NCBI RefSeq assembly: GCF_014212125.1
Contig: NZ_JACJVP010000011.1
Span: forward strand, 124,001 to 188,000
Source: Cohnella nanjingensis
GTDB taxonomy: Bacteria > Bacillota > Bacilli > Paenibacillales > Paenibacillaceae
Direction of reading: 5' to 3'
DNA: 64,000 nucleotides
The notes beneath the pieces were generated by a model that had not been told where the DNA came from, made no database searches, and saw only the letters and a program-made list of their open reading frames with translations. Positions 24,213 through 32,692 of this stretch are shown here, piece after piece (the stretch's first letter is position 1; every line of letters begins with the position of its first letter). The translations under genes were made by a program, and so were the position numbers.

Positions 24213-25295
24213 ATGAAAGAGAACGAGAAGCGGCTGGAGGAAGCGGCAAGCCGCGTGTACCGGTACATGATGCACAGCAAGCCCGAGGAATGGGGCGACC
24301 ATAAATGGGCCGACTGGGCGATGAATATCGACCGTTGGGACTGGAATCCGGGCGTCGGCCTCATCGCGGCGGAAGCTTACGGGGAGCCGTCTGCCCGCGG
24401 GGAAGTGCTGCGAGACGTGGAGACTTGGACGAGACGGAATCTCGGGCAGTCCGAGACGGTGAAGGTGATCAACGCGATCGCGCCGTTCGCCGTCTTCCCC
24501 CGGCTGTATCGGGAGACGGGCGAGCGGTACTACGCGGAGAGGGCCGAAGCGATCGCGCGGTGGCTGATGGACGAAGCGCCGCGTACGCGCAGCGGCGCCT
24601 ACGAGCATACCGTCACGGAGCAGGCTTCGTTCAGCGAGCAGATCTGGGCGGATACCGTCTTCATGGCCGTCCTGTTCCTGGCCCGCACCGCGCGGTTGCT
24701 GGCGAACGGGCGCATGGCCGACGAGGCGCTGCGACAGGCGCTGCTCCATCTCCAAGCGCTGCAGGACGAGGAGAGCGGCTTGCTCTATCACGGTCGGAAC
24801 TGCGAAGCCGGGGACTGGATGTCGGCCGCCAAGTGGAACCGGGCGAACGCCTGGAACGCCGTCGGGATTCCGATGATCCTGGAGGAGGTCGAGGGACTGG
24901 CCGGGGACGCAGAGACGCTTCGGGAGATCAAGCGGCGGTATCTCCGGTTGGCGGAGGCGCTGGCGGCGAGGCAGAGCGACGGGGGCCTGTGGCCGACCGT
25001 GCTCGATCGGCCCGGCTACTATGCGGAGACGTCGGGCTCCGCCGGCATCGCCTGCGGCCTGTTCAAGGCGGCCGCCATGGGGCTCGTCCCTGCCGCGCTT
25101 GCCGATCATGCCGAGCGGGCTTTGTCCGCCGTGCTGGACTGCATCGGCGCGGACGGCGCGGTCGCCGGCGTCTCCGGCGGCACGCCGGTGCTGGACTCCG
25201 TCGAAGCCTACGGCGAAGTGCCGGTCTTCCCGACGCTGTACGGTCAAGGCCTCGTCCTGCTGCTGCTGACCGAAGCGCTGCGGCAGCGGGTTTAG
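24213..25295 (+). CDS. unsaturated glycuronyl hydrolase, glycoside hydrolase family 105
   Basis: Removes the 4,5-unsaturated uronic acid left on oligosaccharides by polysaccharide lyases. The 360-aa protein has no signal peptide, so it is cytoplasmic. Family features are WADTVFMA (residues about 146-153, with the catalytic Asp), the WNRANAWNA segment, and the alpha/alpha six-hairpin pattern. Length is normal for YteR/YesR enzymes. AAGGAG at 24195-24200 sits 12 bases before the ATG. It lies 33 bp after the response regulator and is probably cotranscribed. Its presence implies that a lyase product, such as rhamnogalacturonan or another uronic glycan, is taken up by this locus. Confidence 0.88.
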   Translation: MKENEKRLEEAASRVYRYMMHSKPEEWGDHKWADWAMNIDRWDWNPGVGLIAAEAYGEPSARGEVLRDVETWTRRNLGQSETVKVINAIAPFAVFPRLYRETGERYYAERAEAIARWLMDEAPRTRSGAYEHTVTEQASFSEQIWADTVFMAVLFLARTARLLANGRMADEALRQALLHLQALQDEESGLLYHGRNCEAGDWMSAAKWNRANAWNAVGIPMILEEVEGLAGDAETLREIKRRYLRLAEALAARQSDGGLWPTVLDRPGYYAETSGSAGIACGLFKAAAMGLVPAALADHAERALSAVLDCIGADGAVAGVSGGTPVLDSVEAYGEVPVFPTLYGQGLVLLLLTEALRQRV

Positions 25296-25397
25296 GCCGG
25301 CTCATTTGGCGTCCCCGGCGGGACATTCCGGTCTTTTCTCTCTTCGATCCGCATAAGATGGCACAACCAACTTGTCCGATCGAAGGGAGGCGCGTGG

Positions 25398-26132
25398 ATG
25401 AATATGCTGCTGACGGGATGTCTCGCCGCTTCGCTGAGCACGGCGATCGGCGCCTTCCCGGCGATGCTGTTCACGCGGGTGACGCACCGCGGCCGGGATG
25501 TGCTGCTGGCGTTCACGGCCGGCATCATGGTCTCGGCGTCCACGTACGGCCTCATCCCCTCCGCCCTCAAGCTGTCCAATCTGTACGTGCTGACGGCGGG
25601 GATCCTGCTGGGCACCGCCATATTGACGCTGATGGAGCGCTTCGTGCCGCACGAGGAGCCCCGACATGCCGCGGATCCGTCTGAGCGCGGAATCGGAAGC
25701 ACCTACCTGTTCCTGGCCGCGATGACGCTGCACAATTTGCCCGAAGGGCTTTCGGTCGGCGTAAGCTACGGGAGCGACGACCAAAGCCTCGGCGCGATCG
25801 TCGCCTTGAGCATCGGATTGCAGAACGTCCCGGAAGGCTTTCTGATCTCGCTATTCCTCCTCACGCATGGCATGCGCAGAAGGGAAGCGCTCGGTTGGAC
25901 GGTCATGACGGGCCTGGTGGAGCTCGTCTTCTGCGCGCTCGGCTACGGGTTCGCCGGCAGCTTTGCGGGAATCGTGCCTTACGGCCTCGCATTCGCGGCC
26001 GGGGCGATGCTGTTCGTCGTGTACAAGGAGCTGATCCCCGAGAGTCACGGCGACGGCAACGAGCGGGCGTCCACCTTCTCCTTCATTCTCGGATTGCTGG
26101 CGATGATCGGAATGACGCATTATTTGCAATGA
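25398..26132 (+). CDS. ZIP-family divalent metal transporter (ZupT-like)
   Basis: Membrane protein of 244 aa with about eight hydrophobic helices. The metal-site helices read HNLPEGLSVG and, later, NVPEGFLISL, the paired motif of ZIP transporters; a short acidic/His segment (HEEPRH) lies between helices. It probably imports zinc, iron or manganese. GGGAGG precedes ATG 25398; a second ATG two codons on is possible. It is separated by 102 bp from the GH105 gene and followed by a clear terminator, so it may be functionally unrelated to the glycan locus. Confidence 0.88.
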   Translation: MNMLLTGCLAASLSTAIGAFPAMLFTRVTHRGRDVLLAFTAGIMVSASTYGLIPSALKLSNLYVLTAGILLGTAILTLMERFVPHEEPRHAADPSERGIGSTYLFLAAMTLHNLPEGLSVGVSYGSDDQSLGAIVALSIGLQNVPEGFLISLFLLTHGMRRREALGWTVMTGLVELVFCALGYGFAGSFAGIVPYGLAFAAGAMLFVVYKELIPESHGDGNERASTFSFILGLLAMIGMTHYLQ

Positions 26133-26190
26133 GCTGCGTCAAGGGGAGGCTCGCTGACCCAAGACTTATTCTTCAACCATACAAATTCCG

Positions 26191-26218
26191 GAAGCCTGGT
26201 GATTCAAGGCTTCTTTTT
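26191..26218 (+). terminator. Rho-independent terminator after the ZIP transporter gene
   Basis: GAAGCCT (26191-26197) pairs with AGGCTTC (26207-26213), loop of 9 nt, then TTTTT. It marks the end of region A. Confidence 0.88.
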
Positions 26219-26361
26219 GTTTTATTCCGTTATTGAATGCCGGAAAAATGAACAGAGGTGTATATCTACAACTTGTCCGACAGGCGGGGCCGATGCAGGG
26301 ACATTCGGTTCGAAGGGATTGACTGCCTGGAAGAGGCGCCGTTCGCAGCGTATTTTGAGGG

Positions 26362-26390
26362 TTGACACGTTGAAGCGGTTTCATTAATAT
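26362..26390 (+). promoter_or_regulatory. sigma-A promoter with embedded cre/LacI-like operator, for the AraR-like regulator
   Basis: TTGACA (26362-26367), a 17-bp spacer and TAATAT (26385-26390) form a near-consensus promoter. The spacer contains TTGAAGCGGTTTCA (26370-26383), which fits the CcpA consensus except at positions 2 and 3 and is partly palindromic. Binding there would block RNA polymerase. The gene start is 126 bp downstream, leaving a long AT-rich leader with no gene. Confidence 0.7.
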
Positions 26391-26515
26391 TGTTATATCA
26401 ACTTACAAGCAGTTGCAGGTGAATGTATGAAATATATATAACAAATTCGGCATTAATATGGAGAAACCGCGACATTAACGAACGAAAACTATAACAAATT
26501 AGGTGGGAATAGCGC

Positions 26516-27733
26516 ATGGCCGATTCGGTGAAAGAACCTTTGTACCGAAAAATCATGAATTACTTGATCGACATCATCGAGAGCGGAGAGCTCACGGAAG
26601 ACGAGCAGGTGCCAACGGAAGCCGAGCTGGCCGAGCGGTTCGAAGTCAGCCGAATTACTTCCAGGAGGGCGCTTGAGGAGCTCAGGCACCAAGGACTGAT
26701 TTACAGGAAACGCGGCGGAGGAAGCTTTGTCTCCCCCAAGCGCGCGGCATCCAAAGCCGCGCACGCGGCGGAAGCGACCGATAGGCCGGAAATGATCGCG
26801 CTTGTCCTCCCTTGCGAAGCAACGGTCGGGAAATTATCGGATTATATCCAAGGGGCCAACAATTACCTGGAGAATAAAAACTACTTCCTGACCGTCCGCG
26901 ACACGGGCATGAATTTGGAGGACGAGAAGAATGTCATCGAGGATTTGGTGGCCAAGGGGGTCAAAGGGATCATCTTCTACCCCTTCTCCGACAGAGACAA
27001 CCTGCAGTTGTTATACGATTTGCATATGGCCCGTTACCCGATCGTGACCATCGATAAATATTTCGAGAGCGTGCCGATCAGTTACGTCGTATCGGACAAT
27101 CTGGACGGAGGATATCAGGCTGCCGGGCATTTGCTGCGGCTTGGGCATGAACGGATCGCGTTCATCTGCTCCGAAGGAATCGAAAGCGCCACGTCCATTC
27201 GCAACCGCTACTTCGGTTACTGCCGCGCTTTGAAGGAGGCCGGGCTACCGATCGACCCGGCGATCGTCGTGATGGGCGTACGGCGTTTGCGAGAGGAATG
27301 GCTAAGAGAACGGAGAATCGACGGCGGGCTGCCCAAACCGGTTATGGAACCCCATTATAAGCAGTTCATGAAAGAATTGCTGCGGAGACTGATCGACCAA
27401 CGGGTGACGGCGATCCAGACCGATGACGATTACATTGCGGTCGAAGCGATATCGGCGGCGCTGGAATTGGGGATCAAAGTGCCGGAAGAGCTGTCGGTCA
27501 TCGGCTTCGACAACATTGAGCTGTCGACGCATATCGAAATTCCTCTGACGACCATCGAGCAAAATTCGTACGAAATCGGCCGCATTGCCGCGGAAATTGT
27601 CGTAAAAGGGATCGAGGCCGAGGCGCACGATTGCCACAAGATCATCCAGCCGGTCAAGCTGATTGAAAGAGCTTCCTGCGGGAAAGCCGTCGTAGAGGCC
27701 ATGAAGGGAGGTGGTGGACCGGAAAGCCGATAA
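26516..27733 (+). CDS. GntR/LacI-type transcriptional regulator (AraR-like)
   Basis: 405-aa repressor-type protein. Residues 1-75 form a GntR winged helix (PTEAELAERFEVSRITSRRA, then IYRKRGGGSFV). Residues about 90-385 form a LacI/periplasmic-binding-like sugar domain (RPEMIALVLP, GHERIAFIC, SVIGFDNIELS). This combination is that of AraR of B. subtilis, which responds to arabinose; here the effector is unknown. AGGTGGG at 26501-26507 supports the ATG. It heads the mannan-type cluster in the same direction and probably regulates it and itself. Confidence 0.9.
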   Translation: MADSVKEPLYRKIMNYLIDIIESGELTEDEQVPTEAELAERFEVSRITSRRALEELRHQGLIYRKRGGGSFVSPKRAASKAAHAAEATDRPEMIALVLPCEATVGKLSDYIQGANNYLENKNYFLTVRDTGMNLEDEKNVIEDLVAKGVKGIIFYPFSDRDNLQLLYDLHMARYPIVTIDKYFESVPISYVVSDNLDGGYQAAGHLLRLGHERIAFICSEGIESATSIRNRYFGYCRALKEAGLPIDPAIVVMGVRRLREEWLRERRIDGGLPKPVMEPHYKQFMKELLRRLIDQRVTAIQTDDDYIAVEAISAALELGIKVPEELSVIGFDNIELSTHIEIPLTTIEQNSYEIGRIAAEIVVKGIEAEAHDCHKIIQPVKLIERASCGKAVVEAMKGGGGPESR

Positions 27734-27934
27734 CGGTTGCTCAGTCTCGATAAGGCTATTTACAGGGGGTGGCACGCAAAAAAAACGGGCGAAAAGATAG
27801 AAGTCACTCGCCGGCAAGCTGATGATCTTCTTCTTCCACCCGTTCTTGAAGCTCGTCCCAAAAAGGACGAAGATTCAAATCTTATTTTGACATGTTTTCC
27901 CGAAGGGTTGCAAGCTTTTCCTAGGCTGGAATTA

Positions 27935-27948
27935 TGAAAGCGCAATCA
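27935..27948 (+). promoter_or_regulatory. cre-like site before the third importer operon
   Basis: TGAAAGCGCAATCA agrees with TGWAANCGNTNWCA except for A at position 10. It lies 9 bp upstream of TATAAC (27958-27963), a possible -10 box, and 46 bp before the lipoprotein start. Catabolite repression by CcpA would fit. The rest of 27734-27994 shows no gene. Confidence 0.6.
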
Positions 27949-27994
27949 ACCATTTTCTATAACGTTGAATAACGAGAAGGGAAGATATGAAACG

Positions 27995-29569
27995 ATGAGG
28001 AAAATGCGATTCTTTATGCCCACGCTGGCGCTCGCCATGATCTTTTCTTTTACCGCATGCAGCGGCGGCAATAAAGACGGCGACGCCAATCCGTCGCCTT
28101 CGGCGTCGCCGACGGCGACCCAACCTGCTCCATCGGCCAGCCCCGACGACAAAATCGTCATTAATGAAGGCAAGCCGGTCAGGCTGCTCGTCGATCTGAA
28201 CAACTTGACGCCTTCCATCAGCGACAAGCCGACAGCCGAAAATCCGCAAGTGTTCACTTCCACGAATCTGATCGCGCAAGCGTTCATGGAGAAATATCCG
28301 AACGTCAAGATCGAGTGGGTCCGAAATATCCCACCCGTCAATTCGGCCGAACAGCTGGTTCAATATATGACTTCGGCGATCGCCAGCGATTCCGCGCCGG
28401 ACATTATGTTCGCCTTCGGTTCGACGATGGCCGACAAGAACTGGTTTATGAATATGGACGACGCGCTCAAGACTCCCAACAGCTATGTCGAAGGAAACGA
28501 GAAATGGTCGGACCTGTTCCCGTCCTACGTGTTCGATCCGCTCAAGGATTTCAACGGACATGCCGTCGCGATTCCGTTGACGGTATTTCCGGGGCCCCCG
28601 ACTGCTTACTACTACAACAAGGATATATTCGCGAAGGTCGGCGTCGATATTCCGAAGGACTGGGAAGAACTGATGGACGTTTCGAAGAAAATCAAGGCCG
28701 CCGGTTACGATGCGATCGGACCTTGGTCCGGGAATAAAACTAGCATCGTAGACAACTGGGATGTTCAGTTCAGCGTAGGTCCGGCATTTTCCATGAAGAT
28801 CAAGGATCGGGTGGACTATAACAAGGATGGCAAAATCGATTTGCCCGAACAGATCAGAGCAGCTTACGAAGGCGTCTATTTCGCAAGCAACGAGAACGTT
28901 CAACAGTTCTGGGGCCAGATCAAGAAAAAGTACACCGAGGTGCTGAACGAAGGGTATGCCAAAATCGATTATCAGGACGAATGGGTGAAAGGAAAGCTGG
29001 CCATGATCGAGGATGGCCTGTGGAGATTGCCGCAGGAGCTCAGCGATACCCAGCGCAAGTTCGAATTCGGCATGTTCCCGCCGCCGGCCGTTACGGATAA
29101 GACTTCGCCGTTCGCTGCCAAAATCGAATATACGGAAAAGGGCCCTTACCAACCTGCCGCCCAGCATACGTTCAACATAATCGAGCCGTCTATCAAGGCG
29201 CACGGAGGAGAAGGCGTCCGTCAGGCGGCCGTCGAGTTTCTGAAATTCCTGACGGCTCCGGAGAACGTATCGATGATGGTGCTGGAGAAGAAAGGTTCCG
29301 CTCTTGGCGCCGTCAAAGGCACGCAGGTTCCTCCCGAATTGAACGACTGGTTTAAAAACAGCTTCCCGATCATCGACGGGACGAGCTGGCTCAGCGCGCC
29401 TACGACGAACGGAAGGGCGGACTTGAACCGGCAGCTGGATATGTGGTTCAAAGGAATGATCGACGACAAAACGTTCTACGGCAATTTCGACGCTGCCCTA
29501 AAGAAAGACATCAGCAGCTACATCAAGGATAACAAGGTCAATACCGAGGGCTGGCAGAAGGGGTATTGA
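27995..29569 (+). CDS. extracellular solute-binding lipoprotein (sugar ABC importer)
   Basis: 524-aa receptor lipoprotein. MRKMRFFMPTLALAMIFSF leads to the lipobox FTAC, followed by a Ser/Pro/Ala linker to about residue 50 and a family-1 binding domain (SAPDIMFAFGS, YYYNKDIFAKVGVDIP). I chose ATG 27995, about 11 bases after GAAGGGAAG; the frame is open to a TTG at 27965, but that codon precedes the ribosome site. It serves the permeases at 31741 and 32693, with two other secreted proteins encoded between them, an unusual spacing for such a system. Confidence 0.92.
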   Translation: MRKMRFFMPTLALAMIFSFTACSGGNKDGDANPSPSASPTATQPAPSASPDDKIVINEGKPVRLLVDLNNLTPSISDKPTAENPQVFTSTNLIAQAFMEKYPNVKIEWVRNIPPVNSAEQLVQYMTSAIASDSAPDIMFAFGSTMADKNWFMNMDDALKTPNSYVEGNEKWSDLFPSYVFDPLKDFNGHAVAIPLTVFPGPPTAYYYNKDIFAKVGVDIPKDWEELMDVSKKIKAAGYDAIGPWSGNKTSIVDNWDVQFSVGPAFSMKIKDRVDYNKDGKIDLPEQIRAAYEGVYFASNENVQQFWGQIKKKYTEVLNEGYAKIDYQDEWVKGKLAMIEDGLWRLPQELSDTQRKFEFGMFPPPAVTDKTSPFAAKIEYTEKGPYQPAAQHTFNIIEPSIKAHGGEGVRQAAVEFLKFLTAPENVSMMVLEKKGSALGAVKGTQVPPELNDWFKNSFPIIDGTSWLSAPTTNGRADLNRQLDMWFKGMIDDKTFYGNFDAALKKDISSYIKDNKVNTEGWQKGY

Positions 29570-29597
29570 TCGGTATCTCTTTCGCGGACCAGGCCAT

Positions 29598-29628
29598 GAT
29601 GTCAAGGGACGAACGCGCCCTTGACATC
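29598..29628 (+). terminator. perfect 11-bp hairpin after the lipoprotein gene
   Basis: GATGTCAAGGG (29598-29608) pairs with CCCTTGACATC (29618-29628), loop of 9 nt. Only GTTGTCCGGTTT follows, so it may be a partial terminator or an mRNA 3' stabiliser that gives extra binding protein relative to downstream genes. Confidence 0.6.
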
Positions 29629-29691
29629 GTTGTCCGGTTTGATGCGGTCCCTATATAATTCTATCAATAACCGGAACGGTTGTGATCCTCG

Positions 29692-31239
29692 TTGAATGTT
29701 CGCCATTGTTTGAAGCGGTCTCCTTCTATCGTTTTATTTACGCTGCTTATGATCGTCGTCGCCATCCTGTCGGCTTCGTGCGATTCGGCGACCGGCGGGA
29801 GGAATACCGACCAACCAGAGAAAAAAGGAGCAAGCGCAGCGGCCATGTATAAAGCGAATCCCGATAAAAGCCTTGCCGGGTTGATCGGCGTAGGTGCCGA
29901 TAACTGGCGTTTTGTCGAGCTCTCCACCGGAAACGCTTTCGTGCCTTTCGGGGCGAATTATTACGACCCCCATACCGGCTGGGCGCCGAAGCTGTGGGAG
30001 CAGTTCGACGAGCGGACGGTCGACAAGCATTTCGAGCAGATGGCGTCGATCCATGTCAACGTCGCCCGGGTGTTTTTTACGTTGCAGTCGTTTATGCCGA
30101 CTCGCGATACCGTGTCGGAGGAAGCGCTCGCGAAGTTCGACAAGCTCATTTCGCTTGCCGATAAGCATCATATCAAGCTGCTGATGTCCGGTCCCGATTT
30201 CTGGGAAGGGCAGCCGTCCTGGTACAGCGGCCATCTTTTCGCTTCGGAATACGTCATGGAGGCCTATGAGCATTTTTGGCGCACCATCGGAGAGAAGTAT
30301 GCGGGCGAGACGGCGATCTTCGCCTGGGATTTGTACAATGAGCCCCAGATCGGCTGGGGAGGGGATATGGACAGCGACCGGAAATGGCGGCAATGGGTGA
30401 AGAAGAAATACGTCACGCTGGAAAAGCTCAAGGAAGCTTGGGGGGAAGCCGCGGCGTCCGTGCAGGATTTCGAATTCGTGGAAGTGCCGGACCGATCGTA
30501 CAAGAAGGACGACGGCAAGCTCTATGACTATCAGCTGTTCCGCGAGCAACTGGCGGCCGATTGGACCGCGCGGATGGTCAAGGCGATCCGCTCCGGCGAC
30601 CGCAACCACCTCGTGACGATCGGGTTGGTGAACCCGATTCCGTTCGAGGACGTGGCGGATCCCGCTATCTCCTTCGTCGGATTTAATCCGCACAAGCTGC
30701 GGGACTACCTCGACTTTACGAGCATCCATTACTATCCGTTAAAAAGGGACCCGTGGGCGGCGCCCGGCAATATGGAGCTCGAACTGAACCGGATGATGAT
30801 GTGGCTTCGATATGGTTACGCGGAGCAGCCGATCATGATCGGCGAATACGGCTGGTACGGCGGAGGTTCGGTCGATACGAACGAAGCGGTGAGAAGCGAG
30901 GAGGAACAGGCGGCATGGGGCAAGGCGCTGGTCGAAGCCTCCATCGGGAACAGCGCCGCGTGGGCGACTTGGCCGGTATACGACACGCCGTCTTCAACGG
31001 ATATCAGTAAATTCGGAGGTTTGTTCGATAAGGACGGCCGCTTGAAGGAATGGGGAAGGACGTTCGGTCAATTGGCGCAGAGCGAGCTTCTGAAACCGCG
31101 CATCGCCGGGGAGCAAACCGTCAAGCTGGATATGAGAAGCCTGTACACCGATTACGATGCCCAGAAAGCGATGTTCGATCAAGTGATGGATCTGCTGAAA
31201 CGGAAAGTCCGGGTCGATTTCGAACCCGTCTACAATTGA
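29692..31239 (+). CDS. GH5-like (cellulase/mannanase fold) glycoside hydrolase lipoprotein
   Basis: 515-aa cell-surface enzyme. The N-terminus has basic residues, a hydrophobic core and lipobox LSASC (Cys30). The rest is a TIM barrel with Glu217 in WDLYNEPQ (acid/base) and Glu385 in MIGEYGWYGG (nucleophile), plus FVPFGANYYD near the start, as in GH5-type beta-mannanases and related enzymes. The start is uncertain: TTG 29692 gives a complete signal sequence, TTG 29710 would also do, and neither has a strong ribosome site. With GH2 and GH38 mannosidases downstream, a mannan-type substrate is plausible; an exact subfamily cannot be given. Confidence 0.82.
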   Translation: MNVRHCLKRSPSIVLFTLLMIVVAILSASCDSATGGRNTDQPEKKGASAAAMYKANPDKSLAGLIGVGADNWRFVELSTGNAFVPFGANYYDPHTGWAPKLWEQFDERTVDKHFEQMASIHVNVARVFFTLQSFMPTRDTVSEEALAKFDKLISLADKHHIKLLMSGPDFWEGQPSWYSGHLFASEYVMEAYEHFWRTIGEKYAGETAIFAWDLYNEPQIGWGGDMDSDRKWRQWVKKKYVTLEKLKEAWGEAAASVQDFEFVEVPDRSYKKDDGKLYDYQLFREQLAADWTARMVKAIRSGDRNHLVTIGLVNPIPFEDVADPAISFVGFNPHKLRDYLDFTSIHYYPLKRDPWAAPGNMELELNRMMMWLRYGYAEQPIMIGEYGWYGGGSVDTNEAVRSEEEQAAWGKALVEASIGNSAAWATWPVYDTPSSTDISKFGGLFDKDGRLKEWGRTFGQLAQSELLKPRIAGEQTVKLDMRSLYTDYDAQKAMFDQVMDLLKRKVRVDFEPVYN

Positions 31240-31257
31240 AGCGGCGGAGTGGAACAA

Positions 31258-31722
31258 ATGAAGAAAAAAATGATGGTCAGTCTGATCGTTCTGCTGATCG
31301 TGGCACTGGCGGCCGGTTACGACTATTGGAGATCGCTGCAGTACAAAGTCCAGGTTACCTCGATCGACCCGCAGCCTGCCGTCGCCGACGGGCAGAGCAC
31401 GGTGACCGTCAAGGTTAAGGTAACGAAGAACAACGCTCCCGTGGAAGGGCATGACATCTTCGGGCTTGCGCCCGACGGAGGCGGCTTCGAAGCCTACCGG
31501 GTGAAGACGGACGAAGCGGGCGAAGCGGTATTCGCTTACCATCCGTATGTCGCCAACGCGATCCGCAAAGCCAAGGACGTTCAGCTCCAATTCTCGGACC
31601 AATCGAATTCCGTATTGATCCAGATTGAAGCGCGCACTTCGGTTCACGTGAAGCTGACCGATCCGGATCCCGCAGGGAAGAAGAGCGATTATACGATGGA
31701 CGATATATTCGGAGACGAGTAA
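31258..31722 (+). CDS. membrane-anchored protein with invasin/Big1-like Ig domain
   Basis: 154 aa. An N-terminal hydrophobic helix (residues about 6-22, after KKK) acts as signal or anchor. The rest has one bacterial Ig-like domain of the invasin type: PAVADGQSTVTVKVKVTKN, then VKTDEAGEAVFAY. ATG 31258 is chosen, 9 bases after GGAG at 31245-31248; a GTG at 31249 overlaps that site. It lies 18 bp after the GH5-like gene and 18 bp before the permease. It may help display or position the surface enzyme, but no direct function can be assigned. Confidence 0.75.
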   Translation: MKKKMMVSLIVLLIVALAAGYDYWRSLQYKVQVTSIDPQPAVADGQSTVTVKVKVTKNNAPVEGHDIFGLAPDGGGFEAYRVKTDEAGEAVFAYHPYVANAIRKAKDVQLQFSDQSNSVLIQIEARTSVHVKLTDPDPAGKKSDYTMDDIFGDE

Positions 31723-31740
31723 AAAAGGAGCTTGTTGCGG

Positions 31741-32673
31741 TTGAGAACGAGAGTACAAGCCTTAAAAGACGGTTCATCGGGCAGCCTGCTGCAGCAGGCG
31801 TGGAGAGCAAGGCAAGCGTACCTGTTTCTTTTGCCGCTGCTCATTTCGATCGTCGTATTCAATTATTATCCGCCGGTTAGCGGCATGTATCATGCTTTCT
31901 TCGATTGGAACCTCAGCGGCAAGGAGGAATTTATCGGACTGGCGAACTTCCGGGAAATTTTCCGGGACCAGGTGTTTCTCGATTCGATCCCTACGCTTGT
32001 CATCCTCACGATTCCAAGACTGCTCATCGGCGTGATCGTACCGCTCATCATGGCGGAAATGATCTTTGCCGTCAAAAGCAGCAGGCTGAAGTACGGGTAT
32101 CGGGTGCTGATTCTGCTCCCGATGGTCATTCCGGGCGTCGTGGGAACTTTGATCTGGAAATTCGTATTCGATCCGAGCCAGGGGCTGATCACGAACCTGG
32201 CGCGCATGGTCGGAGCGATCGGGGACAATCGGGTGATCGATTGGCTCGGCAATCCGGATACGGTTATCCCGAGCGTGATCTTCATGGGCTTTCCGTGGAT
32301 CGGCGGCACGGCGGTGCTGATCTATATGGCGGGGCTGCTTACCATCTCGGGCGAGGTCATCGAATCGTCCGTGATCGACGGATGCGGGGTGTTCCGCAGA
32401 ATCTGGAAAATCGATTTGCCGCTGCTCATGGGACAGATCCGTTTCTTCGTCATTACCGGGCTGATCGGATTGATCCAGGATTTCGGGCTTCAACTCATCA
32501 TTACGAACGGAGGTCCGGGTTATTCGACTTACGTGCCGGCCTATCATCTGTACATGATGGCATTCCAGTCGGGGCGGATGGGTTATGCGAGCGCGATCGG
32601 CGTCGTCATGTTCGTTTTCATTTTCGCGCTTTCGCTGGCGGCCCATAAATTTTTGAAAAACAATAAAACGTAA
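31741..32673 (+). CDS. carbohydrate ABC transporter permease (UgpA/MalF type, CUT1 family)
   Basis: 310-aa membrane subunit of the third importer, six helices beginning AYLFLLPLLISIVVF. The EAA loop is EVIESSVIDGCGVFRRIWKI around residues 205-224; a Cys replaces the usual Ala after DG. Several TTG codons could start it; TTG 31741 lies 10 bases from AAGGAG (31725-31730) and is preferred over 31732 and 31735. The next permease follows after 19 bp. No ATPase is present. Confidence 0.88.
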   Translation: MRTRVQALKDGSSGSLLQQAWRARQAYLFLLPLLISIVVFNYYPPVSGMYHAFFDWNLSGKEEFIGLANFREIFRDQVFLDSIPTLVILTIPRLLIGVIVPLIMAEMIFAVKSSRLKYGYRVLILLPMVIPGVVGTLIWKFVFDPSQGLITNLARMVGAIGDNRVIDWLGNPDTVIPSVIFMGFPWIGGTAVLIYMAGLLTISGEVIESSVIDGCGVFRRIWKIDLPLLMGQIRFFVITGLIGLIQDFGLQLIITNGGPGYSTYVPAYHLYMMAFQSGRMGYASAIGVVMFVFIFALSLAAHKFLKNNKT

Positions 32674-32692
32674 AGGAGGGGCCGACGGCGCA

